A DNA stretch of 64,000 nucleotides from Desulfoprunum benzoelyticum (lineage in GTDB: Bacteria; Desulfobacterota; Desulfobulbia; Desulfobulbales; Desulfocapsaceae): assembly GCF_014201505.1 (NCBI RefSeq), contig NZ_JACHEO010000011.1:1-64000 (forward strand), read 5' to 3'. Position numbers and translations under genes: made by a program. The notes below the pieces were generated by a model. That model made no database searches. It worked only from the letters and a program-made list of their open reading frames with translations, and was not told the origin of the DNA. Each line of letters begins with the position of its first letter. Positions within the stretch are counted from its first letter, which is position 1. Shown here piece by piece: positions 30,575-38,627 of the stretch.

Positions 30575-31300
30575 ATGAAAAGAATCATACTACTGATCGC
30601 CGTCAGTCTGCTATGTGGTGGCCCGATGGCCGTCGTCGCCGCAGAGCAGGCCAAGGAAGCAGGGAAGCTTTCTACATTTCAGGAAAAATTGAGCTACAGC
30701 ATGGGGCTGGATGTAGGCACCTATTTCAAGGGCATGGGTGACGATATCGCCATCGATACCCTGATGAAGGGGATTCAGGATGCCTATGGCGGTTCGGAGA
30801 AACTCCTGACCGAGGAGGAGATAGCCGCCGTACAGAAGGAGTATGCCGAGAAGATGCAGGCCCGTCAGGCCCAGAAGATGAAAGAGCTGCAGGAAAAGAA
30901 CAAGAAGGCCGGTCTTGCCTTTCTGGAAGAGAACAAGAAGAAAAAAGGAGTTGTCGTCACCAAAAGCGGTCTGCAGTATGAGGTGCTGAAGCAGGGCGAC
31001 GGTCCCAAGCCGAAGGCGACCGACACCGTCAAGGTCGATTATGTCGGTACCCTGGTCGACGGCAAGGAATTCGACAATTCGATCAAGCGGGGAGAGCCGG
31101 CCGTGTTCTCGGTGGGCCAGGTCATCCCCGGTTGGAGCGAGGCCCTGCAGTTGATGAACGTCGGGTCGAAGTACAAGATAGTCATCCCCTCCGACCTGGC
31201 GTATGGCGACAACGGCGCCCCTCCTGTCATCGAACCTGGGGCTGTTCTAGTCTTCGAGGTTGATCTGCGCTCCATCGAACAACCGGCGGCAAAGAAATAA
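30575..31300 (+). CDS. Periplasmic FKBP-type peptidyl-prolyl isomerase (FkpA/Mip-like)
   Basis: A 241-aa protein with an Sec signal (residues 1-about 22, cut near VVAAEQ). A helical N-terminal dimerisation domain covers about 30-130 with the charged stretch EKMQARQAQKMKELQEK. The FKBP domain is about 140-236 and holds VKVDYVGTLVDGKEFDNS and VIPGWSEALQLM. It speeds proline isomerisation and chaperones envelope proteins. AAGGAGTAAGGA precedes the ATG. A terminator follows. Confidence 0.93.
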   Translation: MKRIILLIAVSLLCGGPMAVVAAEQAKEAGKLSTFQEKLSYSMGLDVGTYFKGMGDDIAIDTLMKGIQDAYGGSEKLLTEEEIAAVQKEYAEKMQARQAQKMKELQEKNKKAGLAFLEENKKKKGVVVTKSGLQYEVLKQGDGPKPKATDTVKVDYVGTLVDGKEFDNSIKRGEPAVFSVGQVIPGWSEALQLMNVGSKYKIVIPSDLAYGDNGAPPVIEPGAVLVFEVDLRSIEQPAAKK

Positions 31301-31326
31301 AAGCCTCTTTTTCGTACGATAATGGC

Positions 31327-31362
31327 AAAAGGCCTGCAGGATATTCCTGCAGGCCTTTTTTT
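31327..31362. terminator. Bidirectional Rho-independent terminator
   Basis: A perfect stem AAAAGGCCTGCAGG/CCTGCAGGCCTTTT with a 5-base loop has T on one side and A on the other. It lies between the + strand FKBP gene and the minus-strand activase gene, so it can serve both convergent units. Confidence 0.92.
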
Positions 31363-31403
31363 ATCCCTGTCTGCCGACTCGGGAGGGGGCGAACACCCGG
31401 TTT

Positions 31404-32069
31404 TCAGCCGGGTTGCTCGCCGATGAGGGCGAGTGAACCCTTGAGTCCTTCGAGCAGGACGAATCGGCCGAGCGGCACCAGGTTGCAGGGGAAGGAGCGG
31501 ATGAAGAGGGGATTGGAGCAGAGACCGCCGGAAAGATAGAGTCGGTCGGGTTTGCCGGCGAAATCGTAGGCATTGAGGGCAATCCCCTTGACGAACCTGG
31601 CCACCGCCTCGGATTCGCTCTGGCCGTTGATCACCGCATCGAAGATGTGGCTCATCCCAAGGACGCCGCAGGTCACCGAGAACGACGAGGCCGGTACGGC
31701 GAGTGAGGAGAAGTCGAGGTCGTAGTATTTCTCCAGCAGTTCGATGGTAAAGCCCATCGAGGCGCCGCACTCGGCGTTCCATCCCATGTCCTTGACCTGT
31801 CCATGCTCGTAACGGACGAACTTGATGTCCCGGCTGCCGCAATCGAGCAGAGTATAACAGTCTTCGCGGATCAGCCGTTCGCCTCCTCGGGCCAGAGCGG
31901 TCAACTCGTTGACGTAGTAGTCGGCATATTTTCTGCCGTTATGGCCGGTGGCAATGTCCACCCGCCAATCGCGGTTGAATTCCCGGGTGGGGATGACCCG
32001 TGGGCCGGCTCCTTCCTGCGAGGTGTCGAGGAGCTTGATATAGGAAGTGCCGAAATCAGCGAGGAGCAC
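31404..32069 (-). CDS. BadF/HgdC-type ASKHA ATPase (activase-like)
   Basis: A 221-aa protein of the 2-hydroxyacyl-CoA dehydratase activator family. It has phosphate-1 (LLADFGTSYIKLL), phosphate-2 (LLDCGSRDIKFV) and adenosine (LSGGLCSNPLF) motifs. Both cysteines that bridge the activator dimer with one 4Fe-4S cluster are present: C101 in NAECGASMG and C134 in VTCGVLGMS. Activators feed electrons at low potential to a partner using ATP. It overlaps the 255-aa gene upstream by 14 bp; no recognised dehydratase is nearby, so its partner may be that unknown protein. Confidence 0.8.
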   Translation of the reverse strand: MLLADFGTSYIKLLDTSQEGAGPRVIPTREFNRDWRVDIATGHNGRKYADYYVNELTALARGGERLIREDCYTLLDCGSRDIKFVRYEHGQVKDMGWNAECGASMGFTIELLEKYYDLDFSSLAVPASSFSVTCGVLGMSHIFDAVINGQSESEAVARFVKGIALNAYDFAGKPDRLYLSGGLCSNPLFIRSFPCNLVPLGRFVLLEGLKGSLALIGEQPG

Positions 32070-32823
32070 AGCCGACCCCCGACAGTTCGAGAAACGCCTG
32101 GATCTTGGACTTGGCGCTGTTGCCGACGGTCACGTCGCAGTCGAGGTACAGCCCGCGGGGATGCCGTCGCGCCAGATGCTGGGCCAGGGCCGTCTTGGCA
32201 CAGAAGGATTGGGCGAAGAAGACGGTCGGCACATCTGGGTTGTAATGCTCCTCCAGCGCCTTGTTGTCAGGGGTCTTGTTTTCCATGCAGCGTGCCCAGC
32301 CGTAAACATGGGTGGTGTCGGGAAAGAGGGCGAGCAGGGAAAAGTCCCGTGGCGGCACTCCCCAGAAACCGGCAGAGGGAAGACAGGGAGGGGCGTCGAC
32401 AGCCGGCTTCGTTTTCCGCACTGCCGCGGTGATGGCCGACATCTTGTCGACAAGCGGCATCCTCGTCCGGCACAGGGGGGTGCCGAAATCGACGCGGTCC
32501 CGGTTCCTGGTCGGGATGACGGTGGTGCCGGGCAGAAGATCGGCCAGGATGGTGGCGGTATGGAGGGCGCTGTCGCATTTGCCGGGACCGACATCGATGT
32601 AGATCCGGTCCAGTTCGAGGGTCATGGCATTGATCACCACGGTCCGCAGGATAGCACAGTACACCCGGGGCAGATGCGGCGACGCCGCGTCAATATCCTT
32701 CCTGATGATGGGCTCGTCGAGATCGAAGACCTGCGCGCCGCTCTCTTCGAGCATGCCGATGATCGCCAGGGGAGGAATGCCGACGATCCCGGCTCGCATT
32801 GTGTCGTTGATGATTTCCTTCAT
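32056..32823 (-). CDS. Unrecognised cysteine-containing protein paired with the activase
   Basis: A 255-aa protein with no family I can name. It begins KEIINDTMRAGIVGIPPLAI and has eight scattered cysteines (for example VYCAIL, GKCDS, PLCRTRM, WARCMEN, SFCAKT). There is no signal peptide. The ATG at 32823 overlaps the stop of the LptF/G-like gene (TAATG) and its own end overlaps the activase start by 14 bp, so the three are one operon. Its position suggests an electron acceptor or substrate protein for the activase; this is inference only. Confidence 0.6.
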   Translation of the reverse strand: MKEIINDTMRAGIVGIPPLAIIGMLEESGAQVFDLDEPIIRKDIDAASPHLPRVYCAILRTVVINAMTLELDRIYIDVGPGKCDSALHTATILADLLPGTTVIPTRNRDRVDFGTPLCRTRMPLVDKMSAITAAVRKTKPAVDAPPCLPSAGFWGVPPRDFSLLALFPDTTHVYGWARCMENKTPDNKALEEHYNPDVPTVFFAQSFCAKTALAQHLARRHPRGLYLDCDVTVGNSAKSKIQAFLELSGVGCAPR

Positions 32824-33911
32824 TACTGGTCCTGCATTCTCAGGAGATAGATGCCGATGCCGGCGAAGATCAGGTGGATGATGGCGGCGGCGAACAGCGG
32901 CGGGATATAGGCCGCCCTGGCCAGGGACTGGAGGGCGCCCCACGCCCCCCAGGCGAAGAAGGCGAGGCCGCAGCTGGCGGGGATGGCGATGGAGAGATCG
33001 CGGCCCCATTTCTGGTAGGAAATGAGCAGGATCGGGAGTCCCAGCAGGAGCAGCGGGAAACCGAGAAAAATATAGGAGATCCGGCTCAGGAATTCCGCCC
33101 AGGCACGATGTTTTTCGTGGTTGGTTTCCTTTTTGAATATGTCGAGAAAGAGCCCGGTCAGAGATAACTCGGCCGACTGGTACTCGGGGACGAGAAAGTT
33201 TTCCGGATGTTCGGGGAGCGTGGTTTGCCAGTACTCGAAATTCCTGACCTTGTAGGTCGCATCTTCGTTGGCCACCTGGATCTGTCCTTCCTTCAGTATC
33301 CATTCGCCCCGTTGTTCACTCCAGTCCGCCCAGTTGGCGCTGATCAGGGTCCGGATATTGTAGTTTTCGTCCCAGCGGGAATAGGAAAAGTTCTTGAAGA
33401 CATACGTGCCGGTGTGCGGCCATTCGAAGGAATAGAAACCTTCGCTGCCCTTGTAATAAAACCGGCCGTTCCGGTGGATGCCGAGGGGCACCTTGCCCTT
33501 GACCTGTTCGTACCAGATGTTGTTGGTCGCCGAGATGGTCTTGGGCAACAGGAACTGGGCCGCTGCCAGAAAAAGCAGAGTAAGGCAGAAACCGCCGATG
33601 AGCAGGGGCTTGACGATCAGTTTGAGGGGGATGCCGCCGGCTTTCATGGCGTTGAGTTCCCGGGTGTGATTGAGGATGCCGAGAGTGATGACGCCGGAGA
33701 GGAGAACGAGGATCGGCCCGATCTGGTCGATGATGAAGGGGATGTTGAGGAGAAAGAATTTCATCGCCAGCACAAAGGATTTTCCGGCCCTCGAAAAGTT
33801 GTCGATCTTCTCGAAAAAATCGATCAGCAGGTAAATGGCGACGAAGGCGACATTGACGGTGAAAAAATATTTAATGAATTGACCAAGAAGGTAGCGGTCG
33901 AGCAATTTCAA
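32823..33911 (-). CDS. LptF/LptG-family permease (lipopolysaccharide export)
   Basis: A 362-aa inner-membrane protein: three N-terminal hydrophobic segments (about 10-110), a periplasmic beta-rich domain (about 120-265), and three C-terminal segments, the YjgP/YjgQ layout. LptF and LptG with LptB drive LPS to the outer membrane. ELNAMKAGGIPLKLIVKPL is the conserved coupling-helix area. No ATG fits; TTG 33911 preceded by CGGAG gives the expected KLLDRYLLGQF start. Only one of the usual F/G pair is present here, so the other is elsewhere. Confidence 0.88.
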   Translation of the reverse strand: MKLLDRYLLGQFIKYFFTVNVAFVAIYLLIDFFEKIDNFSRAGKSFVLAMKFFLLNIPFIIDQIGPILVLLSGVITLGILNHTRELNAMKAGGIPLKLIVKPLLIGGFCLTLLFLAAAQFLLPKTISATNNIWYEQVKGKVPLGIHRNGRFYYKGSEGFYSFEWPHTGTYVFKNFSYSRWDENYNIRTLISANWADWSEQRGEWILKEGQIQVANEDATYKVRNFEYWQTTLPEHPENFLVPEYQSAELSLTGLFLDIFKKETNHEKHRAWAEFLSRISYIFLGFPLLLLGLPILLISYQKWGRDLSIAIPASCGLAFFAWGAWGALQSLARAAYIPPLFAAAIIHLIFAGIGIYLLRMQDQ

Positions 33912-34251
33912 GGCGATATGGCTCCGTTGAGGGTAATGGCGTCGTGCTGGGACTGTCTTCGGTGCAGGGGGCGGCGTATGGGAGGAAGGCGAAACTGCGT
34001 GGCACCCTTTCGGTACGAATGTGGTCCCGGCGTGAGGAAGAAAACAATCCGGCGGTTGAACGATGTTGACATGTTTCGGCAGCGACCCCGGTAACGGCCA
34101 GGAGATCGTCAAGACGGGAAGAGGATTTCCCGCCAATCCAGTCTAGGTACCATTGTCGGCACCGTGCGTCAAGGACCTTCCACAGTGGTCCGAAAGGCCG
34201 CTCCGGCGGAGGGCGCGTTGTCTGGCGGAAGGGGAGGGCGGCGGCTAAACC
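33912..34251. other. Gene-free divergent region
   Basis: About 340 bp between the minus-strand permease and the 6S RNA promoter. A minus-strand open frame runs through it but shows no family likeness, and it ends at the permease start. I see no other structured element; it should hold the permease promoter. Confidence 0.5.
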
Positions 34252-34281
34252 TTGCTTTTTTAAAAATCCGTGTGCTATATT
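34252..34281 (+). promoter_or_regulatory. Sigma70 promoter of the 6S RNA
   Basis: TTGCTT (34252-34257), an 18-bp spacer and TATATT (34276-34281) place the start of transcription near 34287, at the start of the folded RNA. Confidence 0.65.
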
Positions 34282-34285
34282 AAAC

Positions 34286-34450
34286 CCCTGTGGCGATGCT
34301 TGCGAGCCGGCTGGGATCAACGGCCGGAAACACCAGGCATCAGGCTGACCCGCTCCATTCATACCAGGTGTGACGGCGGGGCTGAAACTTCAAGGAGGTG
34401 GCTGGCAATTCCGGCTATTGCAGCATCGGCGCCACAATGCGAACCTCGGG
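34286..34450 (+). ncRNA. ssrS: 6S RNA
   Basis: The region has no protein frame but its ends pair: TGTGGCGATGC...GAGCCGG (from 34288) is complementary, with small gaps, to CCGGCT...GCATCGGCGCCACA (to about 34437). This gives a long irregular hairpin of about 160 nt with an open centre, the 6S shape that mimics an open promoter and traps sigma70 RNA polymerase. The 5' strand GATGCTTGCGAGCCGGC resembles the E. coli segment GAUGUUCGCAAGCGGGC. A promoter lies directly upstream. The exact ends are estimates. I call it from structure and motif, not from a covariance search. Confidence 0.75.
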
Positions 34451-34622
34451 GACAACTCGGGGGGATCTGTTGCGTCGGTGGCGGGCTGTATCGGCGGTGA
34501 TGATCCGGGCTGCTCCTAATTGTTTGCGTTGAGCCCTGTTTGTGCGCCTGTTTCCCCCGCAAGGACGGTCAGCAGGTTTGTGCTGCGCGATCCTTCTATA
34601 CCGGATGCCAATGCTGTAGCAT

Positions 34623-35645
34623 ATGGCAAAAAATCATAAAAACGTTGTCTCATCCCTCGGCACGATTGCTTCGAAACAGACCGCGAAAGAACGCCTTCAG
34701 GCATTCTGGAATGTCTTCGACAAGGATGACGACGTCCTTGTGGTGATCAATGCCGATCCGGACGCTCTGGCCGGTGCCATGGCCGTCAAGAGACTGCTCC
34801 GTTACCGGGTCAAGAACGTCGTCATCGCCCACCCCAACGAAATTCGCCGCCTCAACAACGTCGCGATGGTCGAACGGCTGAAGATCCCGATCGAACGGCT
34901 GAACACTATCAAGATCAATGATTACAGCAAAAAGGTCATGGTCGACTCTCAGCCCGATCATCTGCCCTGTTTCGAAAAAATCTATTTCGATGTCATTATC
35001 GATCATCATCCGCCGACCAGCAAATGGGAGGGCGTTCGGTTTGTCGACATCCGCGCCGATTACGGCTCGACGTCGACCATGATGGTCGAGTACCTCCGGG
35101 CTGCCGAACTGAAACCCTCGGTCTCTCTGGCAACAGCGCTGTTTTACGGCATCAAGGTCGATACTGAGAATTTTGAGAAGAAATCGTTGCTGGCCGACGG
35201 CATCGCCTTTCGCTACCTCTTCAATATTGCCAACCGGGACCTGGTTCGCAAATTTGAACTGACGGACCTGAGGCGCTCCGAACTCCGCTATTTCACTCTC
35301 GCCCTGCAGGAATTGAAATACTCCAAGCGGCGCTATTATACCCATCTCGGCAAGGTTCGCAGTCCTGACGTCTTGGTGATCATTGCCGACTTTCTCAATC
35401 ATGTGGGCGAGATCGACTGGGTGTTCGTCTCCGGAATCCATGGCGAGAGGCTGATTGTGATCTTCCGTTGCGACGGCTATCGCAAGAGTGCCGGCAAACT
35501 CGCCACAAGGATATTCAGTTCGGTCGGGTCCGCGGGAGGACATAAGGAGGCGGCACGGGCCGAAGTGCCGTTGAAAAACCTTGCCCTGGGGGACCGGCCA
35601 TTCAATTCAGACAGCCTGAAACGACTGATCGGCAGCCATATCTGA
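34623..35645 (+). CDS. DHH-family phosphoesterase
   Basis: A 340-aa protein with the DHH domain: VVINADPDALAGAMAV (about residues 40-55) and VIIDHHPP (about 124-131), followed by a DHHA1 domain with GSAGGHKEAARAE near the C-terminus. This is the NrnA/Orn-like layout; such enzymes break down short RNA (nanoRNA), pAp or cyclic-di-nucleotide products. There is no membrane part. The start is fixed by MAKNHKN after a poor ribosome site. It lies alone after the 6S RNA. Confidence 0.88.
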   Translation: MAKNHKNVVSSLGTIASKQTAKERLQAFWNVFDKDDDVLVVINADPDALAGAMAVKRLLRYRVKNVVIAHPNEIRRLNNVAMVERLKIPIERLNTIKINDYSKKVMVDSQPDHLPCFEKIYFDVIIDHHPPTSKWEGVRFVDIRADYGSTSTMMVEYLRAAELKPSVSLATALFYGIKVDTENFEKKSLLADGIAFRYLFNIANRDLVRKFELTDLRRSELRYFTLALQELKYSKRRYYTHLGKVRSPDVLVIIADFLNHVGEIDWVFVSGIHGERLIVIFRCDGYRKSAGKLATRIFSSVGSAGGHKEAARAEVPLKNLALGDRPFNSDSLKRLIGSHI

Positions 35646-35759
35646 GTTGATCCGGTGGTGGCAGGGTTGAAAGCGGCGGTTGCCTGAAGATGGGTATTGC
35701 GCTGGGTTCATCCTCGCTCAACAACGTTACCTGTATGCATCTGATTAATGGGGGAATGA

Positions 35760-37013
35760 ATGCTGAAGCCGACGACACTCGCAATGATTCTGGCGGGAGG
35801 CCGGGTCGACGAGCTCAACGTGTTGACCTATTACAGGCCGAAATCGGCCTTGCCATTTGGTGGTTTCGGCAGGGTTATCGATTTCGCCCTCAGCAACCTG
35901 ATGAACTCCGGTATCGAACGGGTTGCGATCCTCAGCCAGTACCGCAGTTATTCATTGATCAACCACATCGGCACCGGCGCAGCCTGGGACATGCTTGGCC
36001 GCAACCGCGGCATCTCGATCCTCCCTCCCTATATCGGTTCGGACCAGACTAACTGGTACCGCGGATCCGCCGATGCGGTCTACAGGAATATCGATTTCGT
36101 CCAGTATTATGAACCGGAGCAGATTCTCATCCTTTCCGGCGACCACATCTACAAGATGGACTACCAGCATCTGATCGCCTATCATCGCGAAAAGGATGCC
36201 GACCTGACCATGGGGGTCATCCGGGTGAGGCCGGATCAAGCCCACAGATTCGGGATCGCCGCGCTCGATGACGAGGATGGGGAGCGGGGCGGCAGGGTTA
36301 CATCCTATTGGGAAAAACCGAAAGAGCCCGAATCGGATTGGGCCTCGTTGACGGTGCTCTGTTTCAAGCCCGAGGTGATGTACCGGCTGCTGAACGAGAA
36401 TCAGAACGATGCTTCATTCGAGTTCGGGCGGGATATCATCCCCAGGCTGATGAAGGCCGGGGGACGAGTCTATGCCTACAAGTTCTGCGGTTACTGGGGA
36501 TATACCCGGACCATCGAGGAATACTGGCAGTCCAACATGGATCTGCTGGGCCGGGATCCGTGCATAGACATGGAGAAATGGGGCTTTCGAACCAACCTCG
36601 ATCATCGCGGCATCCGCGATTTCCAGCCGGTGGTGATCGGCGACGACGCCACGGTGCATGACAGTCTGGTGTACAACGGCAGTGTGATCGACGGCACGGT
36701 GCGGCGATCGATCATCTTCCCCGGCGTCAGCGTCGAAAAAGGGGCGGTGGTCGAGGATTCGGTCCTCTTCTTCAACAACCACATCGGTCGCAATTGCCGA
36801 CTGAGCAAGGTGGTCGCGGATGTCAACAACACCTTCGGCGAGGGAGTTGTGGTCGGCGCCGAGGCCGGACGGCAGGCGGAGGCGGTGACGGTCGTCGGTT
36901 GGAACAACATCGTTCCCAATCAGGTCGTCATCGGCGAAGGGGCCACGGTCTATCCGCTTCTGGGGAGCGGGCGGTGGAAGAAGGTGATAGCAGCGGGGGA
37001 GGTGCTCAGATGA
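35760..37013 (+). CDS. ADP-glucose pyrophosphorylase-like protein, GlgD-like regulatory subunit?
   Basis: A 417-aa nucleotidyltransferase with a left-handed helix C-terminus. It keeps YRPKSALPFGGFGRVIDFALSN-type residues (split) and SGDHIYKMDY. The nucleotide loop is altered: LAGGRVDELNVLT where the usual form is LAGGxGxRLxPLT. The next gene, overlapping by 4 bp (ATGA), keeps the glycine and arginine. In Firmicutes the GlgD partner is a weak-activity subunit with GlgC; this pair may be similar. A GGGGGAA site precedes ATG 35760. Confidence 0.8.
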   Translation: MLKPTTLAMILAGGRVDELNVLTYYRPKSALPFGGFGRVIDFALSNLMNSGIERVAILSQYRSYSLINHIGTGAAWDMLGRNRGISILPPYIGSDQTNWYRGSADAVYRNIDFVQYYEPEQILILSGDHIYKMDYQHLIAYHREKDADLTMGVIRVRPDQAHRFGIAALDDEDGERGGRVTSYWEKPKEPESDWASLTVLCFKPEVMYRLLNENQNDASFEFGRDIIPRLMKAGGRVYAYKFCGYWGYTRTIEEYWQSNMDLLGRDPCIDMEKWGFRTNLDHRGIRDFQPVVIGDDATVHDSLVYNGSVIDGTVRRSIIFPGVSVEKGAVVEDSVLFFNNHIGRNCRLSKVVADVNNTFGEGVVVGAEAGRQAEAVTVVGWNNIVPNQVVIGEGATVYPLLGSGRWKKVIAAGEVLR

Positions 37014-38296
37014 TTGCAGCGAAAGAAGCTCTGGTTCTCCTTCTTGCGGGCGGTGTCGGCAGTCGGCTCAACATCCTGGTGCAGAATCGGGCCAAGCCGG
37101 CCGTGCCCTTCGGCGGCATCTACCGGATCATCGATTTCAGCATGAGCAACGTGGTCAACTCCGGTCTGAAAAAAGTCGGGGTGCTGACCCAGTACAAACC
37201 CTTGTCGCTGATGAGTCATCTCGGCGCCGGCGAGGCCTGGGACCTGACCGGCCGGACCCGCGGTGTCAAGATCCTGCCTCCCCGCACCGGATCGAAGGAC
37301 TCCGACTGGTACAAGGGGACGGCCGATGCTATCCGCCGCAATATCGACTTCATAGAATCGAATCCAACCGATGAGGTGGTGATCCTGTCCGGTGATCATA
37401 TCTATCATATGGATTTCGATGCGATGATCGAATACCATCGCTCGAAGAAGGCCGACGTCACGGTGGCGATGATGGTGGTGCCGAAAAGCCAGATCCATCA
37501 GTTCGGGGCGGGCATCACCGATAACCGCAACCGGATTGTCGAATGGGAAGAGAAGCCGAAGGTGCCGCGGACCAACCTGGCCTCGATGGGGATTTACGTC
37601 TTCGATCGCCGGTATCTTCTCGATTCCCTGGCCCGGGACAAGAAGGATGTGGATTTCGGCATGCATATCCTGCCCCATGCCATTGCCAATGACAACACCT
37701 TTGCCTATCCTTTCTACGGTTATTGGCGTGATGTCGGAACGATCCAGGCCTACTGGGAAGCCAATATGGACATCATCAGGAAGGAGAGCGGTATTTCCCC
37801 GGAAAAATGGCGGATACGAACCAATTTCGAGGCCGAGGGGCGGGCGGCGGATCGTCCGCCTGTCCGCTTCGGGGCCGAGGCGCAGGTGCAGACCTCGCTG
37901 ATCTCTTCGGGGTGCGCCATCCACGGCACCGTGATCAACTCGGTGCTGTCGCCGGGGGTGGTGGTGGAAAAGGGTGCGGTCGTCCGCAACTCCATCCTCT
38001 TTTCGGACTGTATCGTCAGGAAGAAGGCGATCGTCGACCTGGCGATCTTCGACAAAAATGTGGAGACCGGGGAGGGGGCGCAGATCGGGGTCGGCGACGA
38101 CCACGACACCCCCAACCGCCAGCATCCGAAGCATCTCTACACCGGGATCACCCTGGTGGGAAAGGGCGTCGGCATGCCGGCCGGTGTCAAGGTCGGCCGC
38201 AACTGCGTCGTCGATTCCTACTGTCGCCGAGAAGCGTTCAGCCACAAGAAAATCGCCACCGGCGCAAGCCTGTCGAAGGACGGTGCAATCAGCTGA
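37010..38296 (+). CDS. glgC: Glucose-1-phosphate adenylyltransferase
   Basis: Makes ADP-glucose from glucose-1-phosphate and ATP for glycogen synthesis. The 428-aa protein has LLAGGVGSRLNILVQNRAKP (residues 10-29), the SGDHIYHMDF catalytic segment and a C-terminal left-handed beta-helix that binds allosteric effectors. Its ATG overlaps the stop of the related gene before it, so the two are made together and may form a mixed tetramer. The final gene of this + strand unit; the tRNA-Arg promoter follows. Confidence 0.93.
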   Translation: MIAAKEALVLLLAGGVGSRLNILVQNRAKPAVPFGGIYRIIDFSMSNVVNSGLKKVGVLTQYKPLSLMSHLGAGEAWDLTGRTRGVKILPPRTGSKDSDWYKGTADAIRRNIDFIESNPTDEVVILSGDHIYHMDFDAMIEYHRSKKADVTVAMMVVPKSQIHQFGAGITDNRNRIVEWEEKPKVPRTNLASMGIYVFDRRYLLDSLARDKKDVDFGMHILPHAIANDNTFAYPFYGYWRDVGTIQAYWEANMDIIRKESGISPEKWRIRTNFEAEGRAADRPPVRFGAEAQVQTSLISSGCAIHGTVINSVLSPGVVVEKGAVVRNSILFSDCIVRKKAIVDLAIFDKNVETGEGAQIGVGDDHDTPNRQHPKHLYTGITLVGKGVGMPAGVKVGRNCVVDSYCRREAFSHKKIATGASLSKDGAIS

Positions 38297-38321
38297 AACC
38301 AGGCGCTGGAGCGGAAAATTA

Positions 38322-38349
38322 TTGCGGTTTTGCAAAATGAAGGTAATAT
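38322..38349 (+). promoter_or_regulatory. Candidate tRNA-Arg promoter
   Basis: TTGCGG (38322-38327), 16-bp spacer and TAATAT (38344-38349) place a start near 38356, 17 bp before the tRNA. Confidence 0.5.
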
Positions 38350-38372
38350 TCCGCACGTTCTGAAGAACATAC

Positions 38373-38448
38373 GCCCCCGTAGCTCAGTGGATAGAGCACA
38401 GGATTCCTAATCCTGGTGTCGCGCGTTCGATTCGCGCCGAGGGCACCA
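38373..38448 (+). tRNA. tRNA-Arg, anticodon CCU
   Basis: The cloverleaf is complete: acceptor GCCCCCG/CGAGGGC, D-arm GCTC/GAGC, anticodon stem CAGGA/TCCTG with loop TTCCTAA (anticodon CCT), T-arm GCGCG/CGCGC with loop TTCGATT, and encoded CCA. The fifth acceptor pair is C-A, an odd mismatch. Its 3' end is followed by a terminator and an integrase, so it is the likely attachment site. Confidence 0.93.
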
Positions 38449-38456
38449 ATGCCAAG

Positions 38457-38497
38457 AAGGGGTTAGCCAGGGATAATAACTGGTTAACCCCTTTTTT
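38457..38497 (+). terminator. Terminator after tRNA-Arg
   Basis: AAGGGGTTAgCCAG and CTGGtTAACCCCTT form a long stem around a 9-base loop, followed by six T. It ends the tRNA transcript 8 bp after CCA. Confidence 0.9.
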
Positions 38498-38563
38498 GTT
38501 GCCGAAAGCCACCCCTTGTTTTTGCTGTTTTTTGCTTTATATTGCTCTATTATGATAATCAAA

Positions 38564-38596
38564 TGGAACAAAAGTGGAACAAAAATGGAACAATAA
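38564..38596. repeat. Three phased 11-bp direct repeats before the integrase
   Basis: TGGAACAAAAG, TGGAACAAAAA and TGGAACAATAA start at 38564, 38575 and 38586, exactly 11 bp (one helical turn) apart and 32 bp before the integrase start. Such phased repeats near attL are typical arm-type sites for a tyrosine integrase. Confidence 0.6.
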
Positions 38597-38627
38597 TCCA
38601 TGAAAAAATGGGTGAGGATTCAATATT

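Noticed and set aside
34270..34500. Short frame over the 6S RNA; a cobalamin riboswitch was also considered
   Set aside because: The region's end-to-end complementarity and promoter fit 6S RNA, and no B12-box-like segment or vitamin gene follows.
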